DNA of 6,797 bases from positions 1 through 6,797 of the forward strand of contig CAMIVJ010000150.1 in NCBI GenBank assembly GCA_946401765.1. Reading direction: 5' to 3'. The notes beneath the pieces are model-generated. The model was given only the letters and a program-made list of their open reading frames with translations, had not been told where the DNA came from and made no database searches. Position 1 is the first letter of the stretch. Each line of letters begins with the position of its first letter. Source of the stretch: an uncultured bacterium. Lineage in GTDB: Bacteria; Verrucomicrobiota; Kiritimatiellia; RFP12; UBA1067. Of this stretch, positions 1 to 6,618 are shown piece by piece. A program made the translations under genes and the position numbers.

Positions 1-29
1 GCGGAATCGACATCGACGCCCAGCAGTGA
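1..29 (+). CDS. possible 3' end of an upstream gene (partial)
   Basis: Reading frame 3 gives GIDIDAQQ followed by TGA at 27-29. The reading is too short to identify any family, and the other two forward frames stay open for longer, so this is a weak call. It is supported only by position: a stop here followed by a 38-base gap with a stem-loop and a strong ribosome binding site would be a normal gene junction. If real, the secreted protein that follows could be co-transcribed with this gene. Confidence 0.2.
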
Positions 30-55
30 CGCGTTCGCGCGTTCCTGCCGCGGCA
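29..55 (+). promoter_or_regulatory. stem-loop and palindrome in the leader of the secreted protein gene
   Basis: ACGCG (29-33) pairs with CGCGT (38-42) around a TTCG loop. The next bases include only a broken pyrimidine stretch, so it is at best a poor terminator. The perfect 10-base palindrome TGCCGCGGCA lies at 46-55 and ends on the first A of the Shine-Dalgarno sequence, so it could be an operator or could fold beside the ribosome binding site. In GC-rich DNA such short palindromes can occur by chance. Confidence 0.25.
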
Positions 56-61
56 AGGAGG
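55..61 (+). promoter_or_regulatory. ribosome binding site for the 1390-residue protein
   Basis: AAGGAGG is a full-strength Shine-Dalgarno sequence, with more G's at 62-64, ending 6 bases before the ATG at 68. It fixes the start codon, and the signal peptide that begins right at this ATG agrees with it. Confidence 0.8.
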
Positions 62-67
62 GGGTAA

Positions 68-3000
68 ATGAGGAAGTTTGCAATTGCGTTTGCAGTGGCA
101 TTGGGACTTGCGGCGGGAACGCTTGGCGCGTCTGGGAACTGCGAGGACAACGCCGAGTCGATAGATTTCAAGAATGCGGTGCGCACCGTCACTCTTGTGC
201 CGGAGTACGACCCTGACGAGAAGACGACCGACACCAGCAAGGGCGTGTACTACTTCAAGTCCAAGCTGATTCGCGGCGGGGCATATACGGTCTACACCAC
301 CGGTCTTTCGACTAACGACGAAGTGACCGTATATGCATACTCGGCCGATCCCAAGGACGAAGACAGCGACAAAGAGGGCGCGTCGGCCGACTTCACGGAG
401 ATCGACGAGCCCGGCGGCAACACGCGCCTTGTGATGTATGCAGACGACTGGTACATCGACGAGGAGGACAAGGAGGAAAGCGACCCGAAGAAGTGGACCT
501 ACTACATCGAAATCGAAGGCGAGGTAGGCCAGAAGGTGGAGATACACTTCCAGGCGGGCGTGAACATCCCCGCCGGCCGCGAGGAGAATCCGGCGAGAAT
601 CACGCCGAAGACAACCGTCCAGAAGAGTTCCTCGACTCTCCAGATCGATTCGGTGTACTACTTCCGCGCCTACATGACTGCGGGGCAGCTGTACTGGTTC
701 GCCACGTCAGGCGGAACGGCCAACAGCCTGATGAGCGTCGACATGGATCTGCCAGACGTGCAGGGCGATGAAACCGACGTGGACGACGAAAGCGACCTTG
801 ACGTGTATCCCGATCCCGCATACGACGCCGACGAGATGAACACGGGAATATTCGTCGTGGCCAACAACACTGGCTACTACAACATCCTCGTCTCTGCCGA
901 GGGCGACGATGCCGACGGCGCGCCGTTCACGCTTTCGTACCGCACGTACGCGAAGAAGGGTCCGGCTGAGCACGTCTCCACCGAGCTTTCCGCGGCGAAC
1001 GGCTACGAGGCCGATTTCAGCGCAGGGCGCAAGAACGCGACCGCTTCCTTCGCTGCCGGATACTACGACGAGGTGATCGACGAGGCGCTGTTCCGCTTCG
1101 ACGCGGAGAAGGGCGGGCGCTATCTGCTCCAGACCACCGGCGCGCAGACGAACCTTCTGATGCGCATTTACGACGCGAAGGGCGCTACCCTATTCCAGAA
1201 CACGGGCGACGGGCGCACGCTCAATGTGCGCTGCGCATTCGAGGCCACAGCGGCAGGCACTTACTATGTGGGCGTGTGCCAGAATATCGCGGACGAGTTC
1301 TCCGACGAGCCCGCCTACACGCCTGCGCACATCGCGCTCTCTTCCGCCGCCACGGTGGACGGCGTTCCCGACGCGTGGGACCCGCTTGACGACGCTGTTG
1401 ACGGTGCCACCGGGCTTGTGCCGATGCCGGGCAAGGCGGGCGACAACCCAGTCACTGTCGACGACGTCGGCAACGGATGGCACAAGATGGGGCCTACAGA
1501 CTGGACCGACGTCTTCATGATCGGCGCGCGCAGCGGGCTCACCTACGCCCTGCGCGTATCGCTCAAGACGCCTGAGACCGCCTTCAACTCGCTCTCGGCC
1601 GAAGTCTTCACCCTCAGCGGCAAGTCGGAGAGGGCGGTCTACACCGCGGGCGACGTGAACGCATCCTCCTCCGAACCGCTCATGTTCACCGCCACCGCGC
1701 ATGCCACGTACTATGTGAGGCTGCGCGTGAAGGGCGGGCAGGGCCTCGACTACCCCGACTACAAGCTGCATGCGATGGCCTATGCCACCACGGGTGAGGC
1801 GCTCGGCATTCTCACGGTGAACACGCACGGCGCGGATGGCGCCACATGGTCGCTCGACCGCGAGACAGTGAAGTATCCTGGCGGCGCGTCGGTGCTGGTG
1901 AACGGATCGCACACGATAAAGTTCGGCGCGGTGAGCGGTTTCAAGGCTCCTGCGGCCGTGACGAAGCAGGTGGCCCCGGGGAAGATCCCCACCGTCGTCG
2001 AGGCGTACTATTCGGATACGTTCGACCCGAAGGACGATTCCGCCAAGGGCGCCACGGCCCTGGCGCTCAAGAACGTGGAGTCCGTGCTCACGCGCACTCT
2101 CTGGAGCGTCGATCCGGAGGACAACTTCTCCATCGCTGGCGCCGATGGATGCTACTACGACTTCGCCATCCGCAATCCGGAGGGCAACGGCGTGGAGTTC
2201 TCCATCACCAACGCCGAGCATGGCGTTGTAGCGGCGGGCAAGAACGTCGTGTCGAAGCTGCCTCTTCCCAAGACGAAGAGCAAATATTTCCTCACTGTCA
2301 AGAATGGCGCCGGCGCAACGGAGTATGGCGGCTATGCGCTGGCGGGCAAGGTCGCGAACGTTGGCACGATCAAGTTTGCCAAGACGGCCGCGAGCGCCAA
2401 GGAGGACGCGGCGAGCGTGATTGTGGCGGTGAACCGCACGGCGAAGGACGGCAAGGTGCGCGTGAGGTACGGCACCGTGGCAGGCACGGCGAAGCCGGGC
2501 GAGGACTACGTGGCGCAGAACGGCGTTCTCGAGTGGGCCGATGGCGACAACAAGGCCAAGACGATCTCGGTGAAGCTGATCCCCGACCTAGTGCCGACCT
2601 ACGAGGGAGACAAGACGTTCTCGGTTCAGATCAAGCCGATGGAGGCGGAGGAGCAGGCGGCCGACGAGTATCCCGCCACGATCGTAGGCGGCGACGTCTG
2701 CACGGTTACGCTGAAGGAGACCGCCAAGGCCGGTTCGACTGTGGCAGATGCGTACGCGAAGTTCCAGCCGAAGCTTGCGACCACGAAGACGGAAGAGGTG
2801 CCGCTCGAAAGCGGAACGTTCTATGGCGTGCTGAGGGAGGACGGCGCAATCCTCACAAACGGACTCCCCAGGCTCGCGTCCGTGACGTTCACGGCGTCCG
2901 CCACGAAGGATGCCAAGCCATCAAAGCTCTCCGCCAAGGTGATGCTCGCCGGCAAGACGTACACCTTTGCGGGAACCGGCTGGGAAGACGGCGGCGAGGG

Positions 3001-4240
3001 GGAGAAGACGAAGGTGCTCGAGCTCGTGCAGAAGGTGAACAAGCTCGACGAGGAGACCGGGAAGTCAACCAGCGTGACGGTGACCAACACGCTCACTGTG
3101 ACTGTCGGGGCGGGATCTACGGCGGAAGACGGCGCCTGGTTGAAGTCCGGCGGCGAGGTGGAGCTAGTGATGAACGTGCCCGACGCGAACAACAAGGGCC
3201 ATCAGGAGGATGTTGCGTATCGCGGCGAAATCTACAGGAACAACGCGAAGATACAGGGCTATCTGAACGTCGTGACCAACTTCACCGGATACTACACGGC
3301 GGCGCTTGCGCCAGATACGGCGACGGGCGACGGCGTGCCGGCGGGCAACGGCTATCTCACGCTCACCGTCGACAACAAGGGCACGGTCAAGGCGGCGGGA
3401 ATGCTGGCGGACGGTTCAACGAAGCCGTCTATCTCGGCTGCCGCGTGCGCGATCGTGGAGGATGCAGCGTCCTCAAGCGGATATTCGATGATGGTGCCGA
3501 TCTTCCTCGCGAAGTCGCCTTACTGCTTTGGCGGCGTTCTGCGCCTGTACGCGAACGCGGAAGGGACCGTTGTGGTGGATTCCTCGGCGACGCTTGAGTG
3601 GAACAACGACAACAAGGCACTTTCCTACGACAACGAGAACGGCTACCAGATCGAGCTTACGCCGGTGGGCGGATGGTACGACAAGGTGATAAACCTCCAG
3701 AGGCACTACCGCAACAGGGATTTCAGCGTGGAGACGGCCGAGACTTGGGACTTCCCGGAGGAAACGGTGGCGGAAGGGTTCTCGCTCGTGGACGGGTCTG
3801 GTCCGAACGAAATGTCCGTGGATCTTTCCGGCGACGTGTTCTCGGTGGAAAAACAGGTGCTTGTGAAGAGAGGCAAGTTGTTCGACCTCGAGAAGAGCGT
3901 CAACAAGCCTGGGCTTCAGGTCAAGTTCACGCGCGCGACTGGCGTATTGACCGGTTCGTTCTCGCTTTGGAGCGAAAACGGCGATGGTTCTGCCCAGAAG
4001 CAGATCACGGGCATGAAAGCGAACGGCGTGGCCCTGCTCGCCCGCGACGAATATGCTCCATTTGCGGACGATGTGGTTACGGCGGGCTTCTTCACGCAGC
4101 AGGTGACAGTTGTGGATGAAGATCCGAATACCGGGAAGAAGACGAACCGTAAATGGACATTTTCGGCCCCTTTTAACATTATTGGCTTCGATTTGGGAGA
4201 TGTTGACTGGTGGCACGATGACTGGGGTGAAGGCGAATGA
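68..4240 (+). CDS. large secreted multidomain beta protein with a Calx-beta domain
   Basis: Predicted exported or surface protein of 1390 residues; exact role unknown. Residues 1-21 form a signal peptide (basic start MRK, hydrophobic core, likely cleavage after Ala21). Next come several beta modules resembling bacterial pre-peptidase C-terminal domains, at about 58-165, 192-293, 339-410, 479-571 and 685-763, with motifs such as FRFDAEKGGRYLLQT and GTYYVGV. Residues 579-650 look PEGA-like (WSLD, VSGFKAPA). A clear Calx-beta domain spans 764-886 (GTAKPGEDYV, then NKAKTISVKL). These domains typically bind calcium and occur in adhesins and matrix proteins. Three related beta modules follow, near 915-1020, 1069-1225 and 1255-1375 (FTRATGVLTGSFSL in the last). 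Acidic loops near 95-140 and 230-260 may also bind cations. No protease, glycosidase, LPXTG or PEP-CTERM signal was seen. The start is fixed by a strong ribosome binding site. Calx-beta is a confident call; the other module names are resemblance only. Confidence 0.93.
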   Translation: MRKFAIAFAVALGLAAGTLGASGNCEDNAESIDFKNAVRTVTLVPEYDPDEKTTDTSKGVYYFKSKLIRGGAYTVYTTGLSTNDEVTVYAYSADPKDEDSDKEGASADFTEIDEPGGNTRLVMYADDWYIDEEDKEESDPKKWTYYIEIEGEVGQKVEIHFQAGVNIPAGREENPARITPKTTVQKSSSTLQIDSVYYFRAYMTAGQLYWFATSGGTANSLMSVDMDLPDVQGDETDVDDESDLDVYPDPAYDADEMNTGIFVVANNTGYYNILVSAEGDDADGAPFTLSYRTYAKKGPAEHVSTELSAANGYEADFSAGRKNATASFAAGYYDEVIDEALFRFDAEKGGRYLLQTTGAQTNLLMRIYDAKGATLFQNTGDGRTLNVRCAFEATAAGTYYVGVCQNIADEFSDEPAYTPAHIALSSAATVDGVPDAWDPLDDAVDGATGLVPMPGKAGDNPVTVDDVGNGWHKMGPTDWTDVFMIGARSGLTYALRVSLKTPETAFNSLSAEVFTLSGKSERAVYTAGDVNASSSEPLMFTATAHATYYVRLRVKGGQGLDYPDYKLHAMAYATTGEALGILTVNTHGADGATWSLDRETVKYPGGASVLVNGSHTIKFGAVSGFKAPAAVTKQVAPGKIPTVVEAYYSDTFDPKDDSAKGATALALKNVESVLTRTLWSVDPEDNFSIAGADGCYYDFAIRNPEGNGVEFSITNAEHGVVAAGKNVVSKLPLPKTKSKYFLTVKNGAGATEYGGYALAGKVANVGTIKFAKTAASAKEDAASVIVAVNRTAKDGKVRVRYGTVAGTAKPGEDYVAQNGVLEWADGDNKAKTISVKLIPDLVPTYEGDKTFSVQIKPMEAEEQAADEYPATIVGGDVCTVTLKETAKAGSTVADAYAKFQPKLATTKTEEVPLESGTFYGVLREDGAILTNGLPRLASVTFTASATKDAKPSKLSAKVMLAGKTYTFAGTGWEDGGEGEKTKVLELVQKVNKLDEETGKSTSVTVTNTLTVTVGAGSTAEDGAWLKSGGEVELVMNVPDANNKGHQEDVAYRGEIYRNNAKIQGYLNVVTNFTGYYTAALAPDTATGDGVPAGNGYLTLTVDNKGTVKAAGMLADGSTKPSISAAACAIVEDAASSSGYSMMVPIFLAKSPYCFGGVLRLYANAEGTVVVDSSATLEWNNDNKALSYDNENGYQIELTPVGGWYDKVINLQRHYRNRDFSVETAETWDFPEETVAEGFSLVDGSGPNEMSVDLSGDVFSVEKQVLVKRGKLFDLEKSVNKPGLQVKFTRATGVLTGSFSLWSENGDGSAQKQITGMKANGVALLARDEYAPFADDVVTAGFFTQQVTVVDEDPNTGKKTNRKWTFSAPFNIIGFDLGDVDWWHDDWGEGE

Positions 4241-4265
4241 AAAGAAAAAATAAAAAAAGTAAAAA

Positions 4266-4298
4266 TTTTTTGTCATCGGGTCATCATCTTCGCATATC
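4266..4298 (+). promoter_or_regulatory. possible promoter of the HEAT-like protein gene, after an A-rich block
   Basis: The gap 4241-4328 begins with an oligo-A block (4240-4265) and a T run (4266-4271), very AT-rich for this DNA and like an UP element. TTGTCA at 4270-4275 is a fair -35 box. CATATC at 4293-4298, 17 bases further on, matches only three of six -10 consensus bases. No hairpin with a T-tract separates this gene from the one before, so read-through from 4240 is also possible. Confidence 0.3.
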
Positions 4299-4328
4299 TT
4301 CTCATGAAGAGTAGTTTCTAAGGACACC

Positions 4329-5207
4329 ATGTCTATGTTGAAGCAAAAGAAGTTTATAGTCGCAATTCTTGCGGCCATGCTGGTTTTCGGCGTGGCGTTG
4401 ACTGCTTATATGCAGTGGACGTCAGAGCCCGAAGCCAAGCCTGCGGCCAAGAAGAGCCTCGTTGCAAAGCAGAAGCAGAAGAAGACGCGCAAGATCAGAA
4501 AGACCACGCGTGTTGCGGCCAATGAGGAAACGGCCGAAAAGATCGATTCGCAGAAGCGAATCGGGCCTAATTTCACCTTTGACGAGGATGAAGAGGCCAA
4601 GCTCACTGAGGAGCAGAGGAAGCTTCTTGCCGCAATTCGCGCTGCGGCCGACGATGACGACCTCAAGAGGCTGCGGGATATCGTGGCCAATATGCAGGCC
4701 GATGGGCTTGAAAAGGTGCCCGCGTACATCCAGAACGAGGCGATTGAGGCGCTTGGGTGGTTTGACAAGAAGACAATCCCGGAGATGTTCGGTTTCCTTG
4801 GAAGCGATAGCGAGGATGTGCGGGAGTCTGCGGCCGACGAGATTCTCGATGCGCTTGACGACAGTTCTCTGAGCGACAGAGAGATATCTTCGATGCTCGT
4901 GAACATGGCGAAGGTCCTCAACGACGAAGACATTCTTGACGATGCCTTTGCAAGTTTCATGGATATGCGCAACTCCGTTGCCGTCCAGACCATCAAGGAG
5001 ATATCGCTCACGGGTACTCCCACGGCGCAGAAGCTGATGGCCGACGTGATTGAAGACGTCACCGACAAAGACGACATCAAGACTTTCAAGCAGCTTGACG
5101 ACTGGCTTCAGGCCAATCCCGACGACGAAGACGACGGCGATCTCTTCGACGGCGACAAGGATGACGATGACGACAAGACTGACGATGACGACGACGACCA
5201 AGGTTGA
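4329..5207 (+). CDS. membrane-anchored HEAT-like helical protein with poly-Asp tail
   Basis: This 292-residue protein is not recognised as a named family. Residues 9-28 form one hydrophobic helix after a lysine-rich start, so it is probably a signal anchor with the rest outside the membrane. Residues 37-61 are strongly basic (many K and R), a flexible linker. Residues from about 90 to 262 look all-helical. The stretch 139-177, with IEALGWF, EMFGFL and SADEILDAL, resembles a HEAT repeat, the alpha-solenoid type often used for protein contacts. Residues 265-292 are nearly all Asp. AAGGA at 4320-4324 precedes the ATG by 4 bases; the in-frame ATG at 4335, with a 10-base gap, is an equally possible start. 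The gene sits between the large acidic secreted protein and a strong terminator, so the two may form one unit. No catalytic motif was seen. A scaffold role is inference. Confidence 0.85.
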   Translation: MSMLKQKKFIVAILAAMLVFGVALTAYMQWTSEPEAKPAAKKSLVAKQKQKKTRKIRKTTRVAANEETAEKIDSQKRIGPNFTFDEDEEAKLTEEQRKLLAAIRAAADDDDLKRLRDIVANMQADGLEKVPAYIQNEAIEALGWFDKKTIPEMFGFLGSDSEDVRESAADEILDALDDSSLSDREISSMLVNMAKVLNDEDILDDAFASFMDMRNSVAVQTIKEISLTGTPTAQKLMADVIEDVTDKDDIKTFKQLDDWLQANPDDEDDGDLFDGDKDDDDDKTDDDDDDQG

Positions 5208-5232
5208 GTTTCGCATCGTGCATAAATCAGGC

Positions 5233-5266
5233 AAGGCCACGCGTTTCGCGTGGCCTTTTCTTTTTT
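5233..5266 (+). terminator. intrinsic terminator after the HEAT-like gene
   Basis: AAGGCCACGCG (5233-5243) pairs perfectly with CGCGTGGCCTT (5247-5257) around a TTT loop. The run after it is TTC then six T's (5258-5266). This is a textbook Rho-independent terminator 26 bases after the stop codon at 5207. There is no matching A-tract on the left side, so it should work mainly on the plus strand. It isolates yraN from the upstream genes. Confidence 0.95.
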
Positions 5267-5307
5267 GTCCCGTGTAACAGGCGTGTAATAACTTTTCCTC
5301 CGAGATG

Positions 5308-5316
5308 TGCTTTAAT
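5308..5316 (+). promoter_or_regulatory. extended -10 promoter of the yraN-like gene
   Basis: TGCTTTAAT matches the extended -10 form (TG, one base, then TATAAT with one mismatch). No good -35 box is visible at 16-18 bases upstream, as is common for extended -10 promoters. Transcription would begin near 5323, exactly at the base of the folded leader. This is sequence resemblance only. The region after the terminator needs a new promoter, which supports the call. Confidence 0.5.
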
Positions 5317-5322
5317 GTCTTT

Positions 5323-5369
5323 CGCCCGCAGGATCTGGCGCCATGGTGGCGTCTAGGCGACCGCGGGCG
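5323..5369 (+). promoter_or_regulatory. folded 5' leader of the yraN-like gene
   Basis: CGCCCGC (5323-5329) is a perfect complement of GCGGGCG (5363-5369). Enclosed between them, GGCGCCA (5337-5343) pairs with TGGCGTC (5347-5353) around a TGG loop, with one G-U pair. The outer 3' arm touches the AAAGG ribosome binding site at 5371-5375, so folding could affect translation. It matches no riboswitch class that I recognise. Confidence 0.45.
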
Positions 5370-5382
5370 GAAAGGCGTGTGC

Positions 5383-5823
5383 ATGGAAGAAGTGGATACT
5401 GTCGGGCAGAAGGAGGTTGGCGAGGTTAACAGGAGGCGCGGCGCATGGGGCGAAAGCATGGCGGCGCGCTATCTCAGGGCTCGCGGCTGGCGGATCGTGG
5501 CGCGCAATGTGCGCCCGTGCAGGAGCGACCGCCGATGCGAGATCGACATCATAGCGCGCACGCCCGATGGCGGCGTTGTGTTCGTGGAGGTGAAGACGCA
5601 TTTGCGCCGCAGCACTTGGGCAGGGCGCCTCACGCGGATAGACGCGCGCAAGAAGCGCAATCTGCTCAGGGCCTGCGCCAACTGGGTGATGCGGCACAAG
5701 TGGCATGGCAACTTCCGCTTCGACGTGGTGCAGGTTTACGGCGCCGAGAACGGTCCTTCGGCGCCCGAGATCGACCACGTCGAGAACGTGCGCATGTTTC
5801 CGCCCAAATGGCGCTTCTGGTGA
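5383..5823 (+). CDS. yraN: YraN family (UPF0102) nuclease-fold protein
   Basis: Predicted 146-residue cytoplasmic protein of the YraN/UPF0102 family, which has a PD-(D/E)XK-type fold and an uncertain physiological role, probably in nucleic acid metabolism. Family landmarks in order: NRRRGAWGE with Gly23-Glu24, AARYLRARGW at 27-36, Glu53-Ile-Asp55, then VVFVEVK with Glu69 and Lys71 as the putative catalytic set. The C-terminal FRFDVVQV and IDHVENVRMF blocks are also typical. The loop before Glu53 carries two cysteines and is a few residues longer than the usual RHGEID form. Start choice: AAAGG at 5371-5375 lies 7 bases before ATG 5383. An in-frame ATG at 5305 has no ribosome binding site and lies upstream of the predicted transcript start. 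The gene is monocistronic as far as can be seen, between a terminator and a repeat element. Confidence 0.92.
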   Translation: MEEVDTVGQKEVGEVNRRRGAWGESMAARYLRARGWRIVARNVRPCRSDRRCEIDIIARTPDGGVVFVEVKTHLRRSTWAGRLTRIDARKKRNLLRACANWVMRHKWHGNFRFDVVQVYGAENGPSAPEIDHVENVRMFPPKWRFW

Positions 5824-5852
5824 CCGTGCTATGCAAATGCGTCATGATGTTT

Positions 5853-6038
5853 GGCGCTGGCACGCGACCACCGAAGCCGTGCGTGACGGCAATCGCTGAC
5901 GCGATCCATCGCGGCGAGACGGCGCATGGTCTCGAGGCTGTCGCCTCGGCCAGCGCCGCCTCGCCGCGATGCGCCTTCGGCTTGCCGTCCCGCACGGACG
6001 CGGAAGCGGCCTTCGGCCGACACAGAAGGGCGCAGAAT
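5853..6038 (-). repeat. left copy of an inverted multi-hairpin element
   Basis: Read on the minus strand, this 186-base stretch is a diverged copy of 6601-6788. It fills most of the 260 bases between yraN and the GxxExxY gene. Hairpins, in plus coordinates from the start of the element: 6007-6019 (5 bp, loop GAA on the minus strand), 5973-5981 (3 bp, weak, loop GAA), 5934-5947 (5 bp, loop GACA), 5916-5933 (5 bp, 8-base loop) and 5892-5905 (5 bp, loop GTCA). An alternative 6-bp pairing at 5900-5913 competes with the last. Both ends match the right copy: 5853-5879 at 22 of 27 bases, and 6020-6038 at 14 of 19. No credible coding sequence or terminator was seen here. Confidence 0.7.
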
Positions 6039-6083
6039 CGTAGTTGTCCATAGAACTTGCGTTTAAGAGGATATGCTTTTCAC

Positions 6084-6515
6084 ATGAACTCCATTCTCAT
6101 TTACGAAGAAGCGACTTACGCCATCCGCGGTGCCATATTCGAAGTCTACAAGGAGATGAAGAACGGCTATCGCGAAGAGGTGTATCAGCAGTGTCTCGAA
6201 CTGGAACTATCGGCAAGGGGCATACCATTCCAGTCAAAGCCTGAACCTGAACTACATGTCATCTACAAGGGTACGCCTATTGAGAAGACATACATCCCCG
6301 ACCTTGTGTGCTACGGCAAGATAATCGTAGAGCTGAAGACCGTGACCACTCTCGCCGACGAGCATCGAGCGCAACTTCTAAACTATCTACGGCTTACGAA
6401 GATGCGTCTAGGCTTGTTGGTGAACTTTGCGTCATATCCCAAGGTGGTAATCGAACGCTGGGTTCTCGGCCCGAATAACCGTGACAATCTAGAATGCCTC
6501 GCGAAACCCCAGTAG
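6084..6515 (+). CDS. GxxExxY family protein (PD-(D/E)XK-like)
   Basis: Predicted 143-residue protein of the GxxExxY family (the TIGR04256 type), function not established. The name motif is G28-YR-E31-EV-Y34. A nuclease-like core follows: Asp73 in YIPDLVC, then Glu83-Leu-Lys85 in IIVELKT, and a QLLNYL block (Gln97, Tyr101) like the QxxxY motif of RecB-type nucleases. These are visible; DNA cleavage is inference. The ATG at 6084 matches the usual family start better than the in-frame TTG at 6057, though the AAGAGG at 6065-6070 is 13 bases away, which is long. GC is lower than in yraN (47-53% on two lines against 63%), which suggests transfer. The last six codons and the TAG lie inside a tandem repeat. 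Hairpin elements flank the gene on both sides. No clear promoter or terminator was found. Confidence 0.88.
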   Translation: MNSILIYEEATYAIRGAIFEVYKEMKNGYREEVYQQCLELELSARGIPFQSKPEPELHVIYKGTPIEKTYIPDLVCYGKIIVELKTVTTLADEHRAQLLNYLRLTKMRLGLLVNFASYPKVVIERWVLGPNNRDNLECLAKPQ

Positions 6516-6618
6516 GTCAGCAATTCCGTGTTCCACGAAGCCCCAGTGGGTCTGCAATTCCGTGCAATTCCATGTCCCGCAAAGCCCCAGTGGGTCTGCA
6601 ATTCCGTGCAATTCCGTG
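6497..6618 (+). repeat. 44-nt tandem repeat, three copies, overlapping the GxxExxY stop
   Basis: The copies are 6497-6530 (34 bases, short form), 6531-6574 (44) and 6575-6618 (44). The shared core is CCCCAGTGGGTCTGCAATTC. The two full copies also hold an internal 10-base doublet, GCAATTCCGT, perfect twice in copy three. A fourth start, TCCCGCGAAGC at 6619-6629, runs into the right hairpin element, so the array seems to be a partial duplication of that element's beginning. Copies are contiguous without spacers, so this is not a CRISPR array. Copy one encodes the end of the GxxExxY protein. Confidence 0.9.

Noticed and set aside
1190..2221. Long antisense open frame of 343 codons inside the large secreted protein gene
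   Set aside because: It lies opposite a well-supported gene with a signal peptide and has a His/Arg/Val-rich composition typical of shadow frames in GC-rich DNA, with no recognisable domain.
2357..2722. Sodium/calcium exchanger, because of the Calx-beta domain
   Set aside because: The protein has a signal peptide and no transmembrane bundle. Calx-beta domains are common in bacterial extracellular proteins.
1846..3597. Plus-strand frame of 583 codons overlapping the secreted protein gene
   Set aside because: It is an Arg/Gly-rich shadow of the true frame. The Calx-beta domain lies in the other frame across the same bases.
3473..4378. Minus-strand frame of 301 codons covering the gap before the HEAT-like gene
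   Set aside because: It has Phe-rich low complexity where it crosses the oligo-A block, no family resemblance, and overlaps two better genes.
5149..5178. Functional protease recognition site DDDDK in the acidic tail
   Set aside because: It arises naturally in a poly-Asp tail with occasional Lys, and nothing in the context suggests specific cleavage.
5305..5382. N-terminal extension of YraN from ATG 5305
   Set aside because: It has no ribosome binding site, lies upstream of the predicted transcript start, and the extra 26 residues have no match to the family pattern.
4422..5459. Minus-strand frame of 345 codons opposite the HEAT-like gene and the start of yraN
   Set aside because: It crosses the strong terminator and the folded leader, and is Val/Leu-rich opposite the Asp-rich tail, as expected of an antisense shadow.
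5842..6051. Short minus-strand protein in the left hairpin element
   Set aside because: The region is explained by the structured repeat. Stem changes are paired rather than codon-like, and the product is low-complexity Arg-rich.
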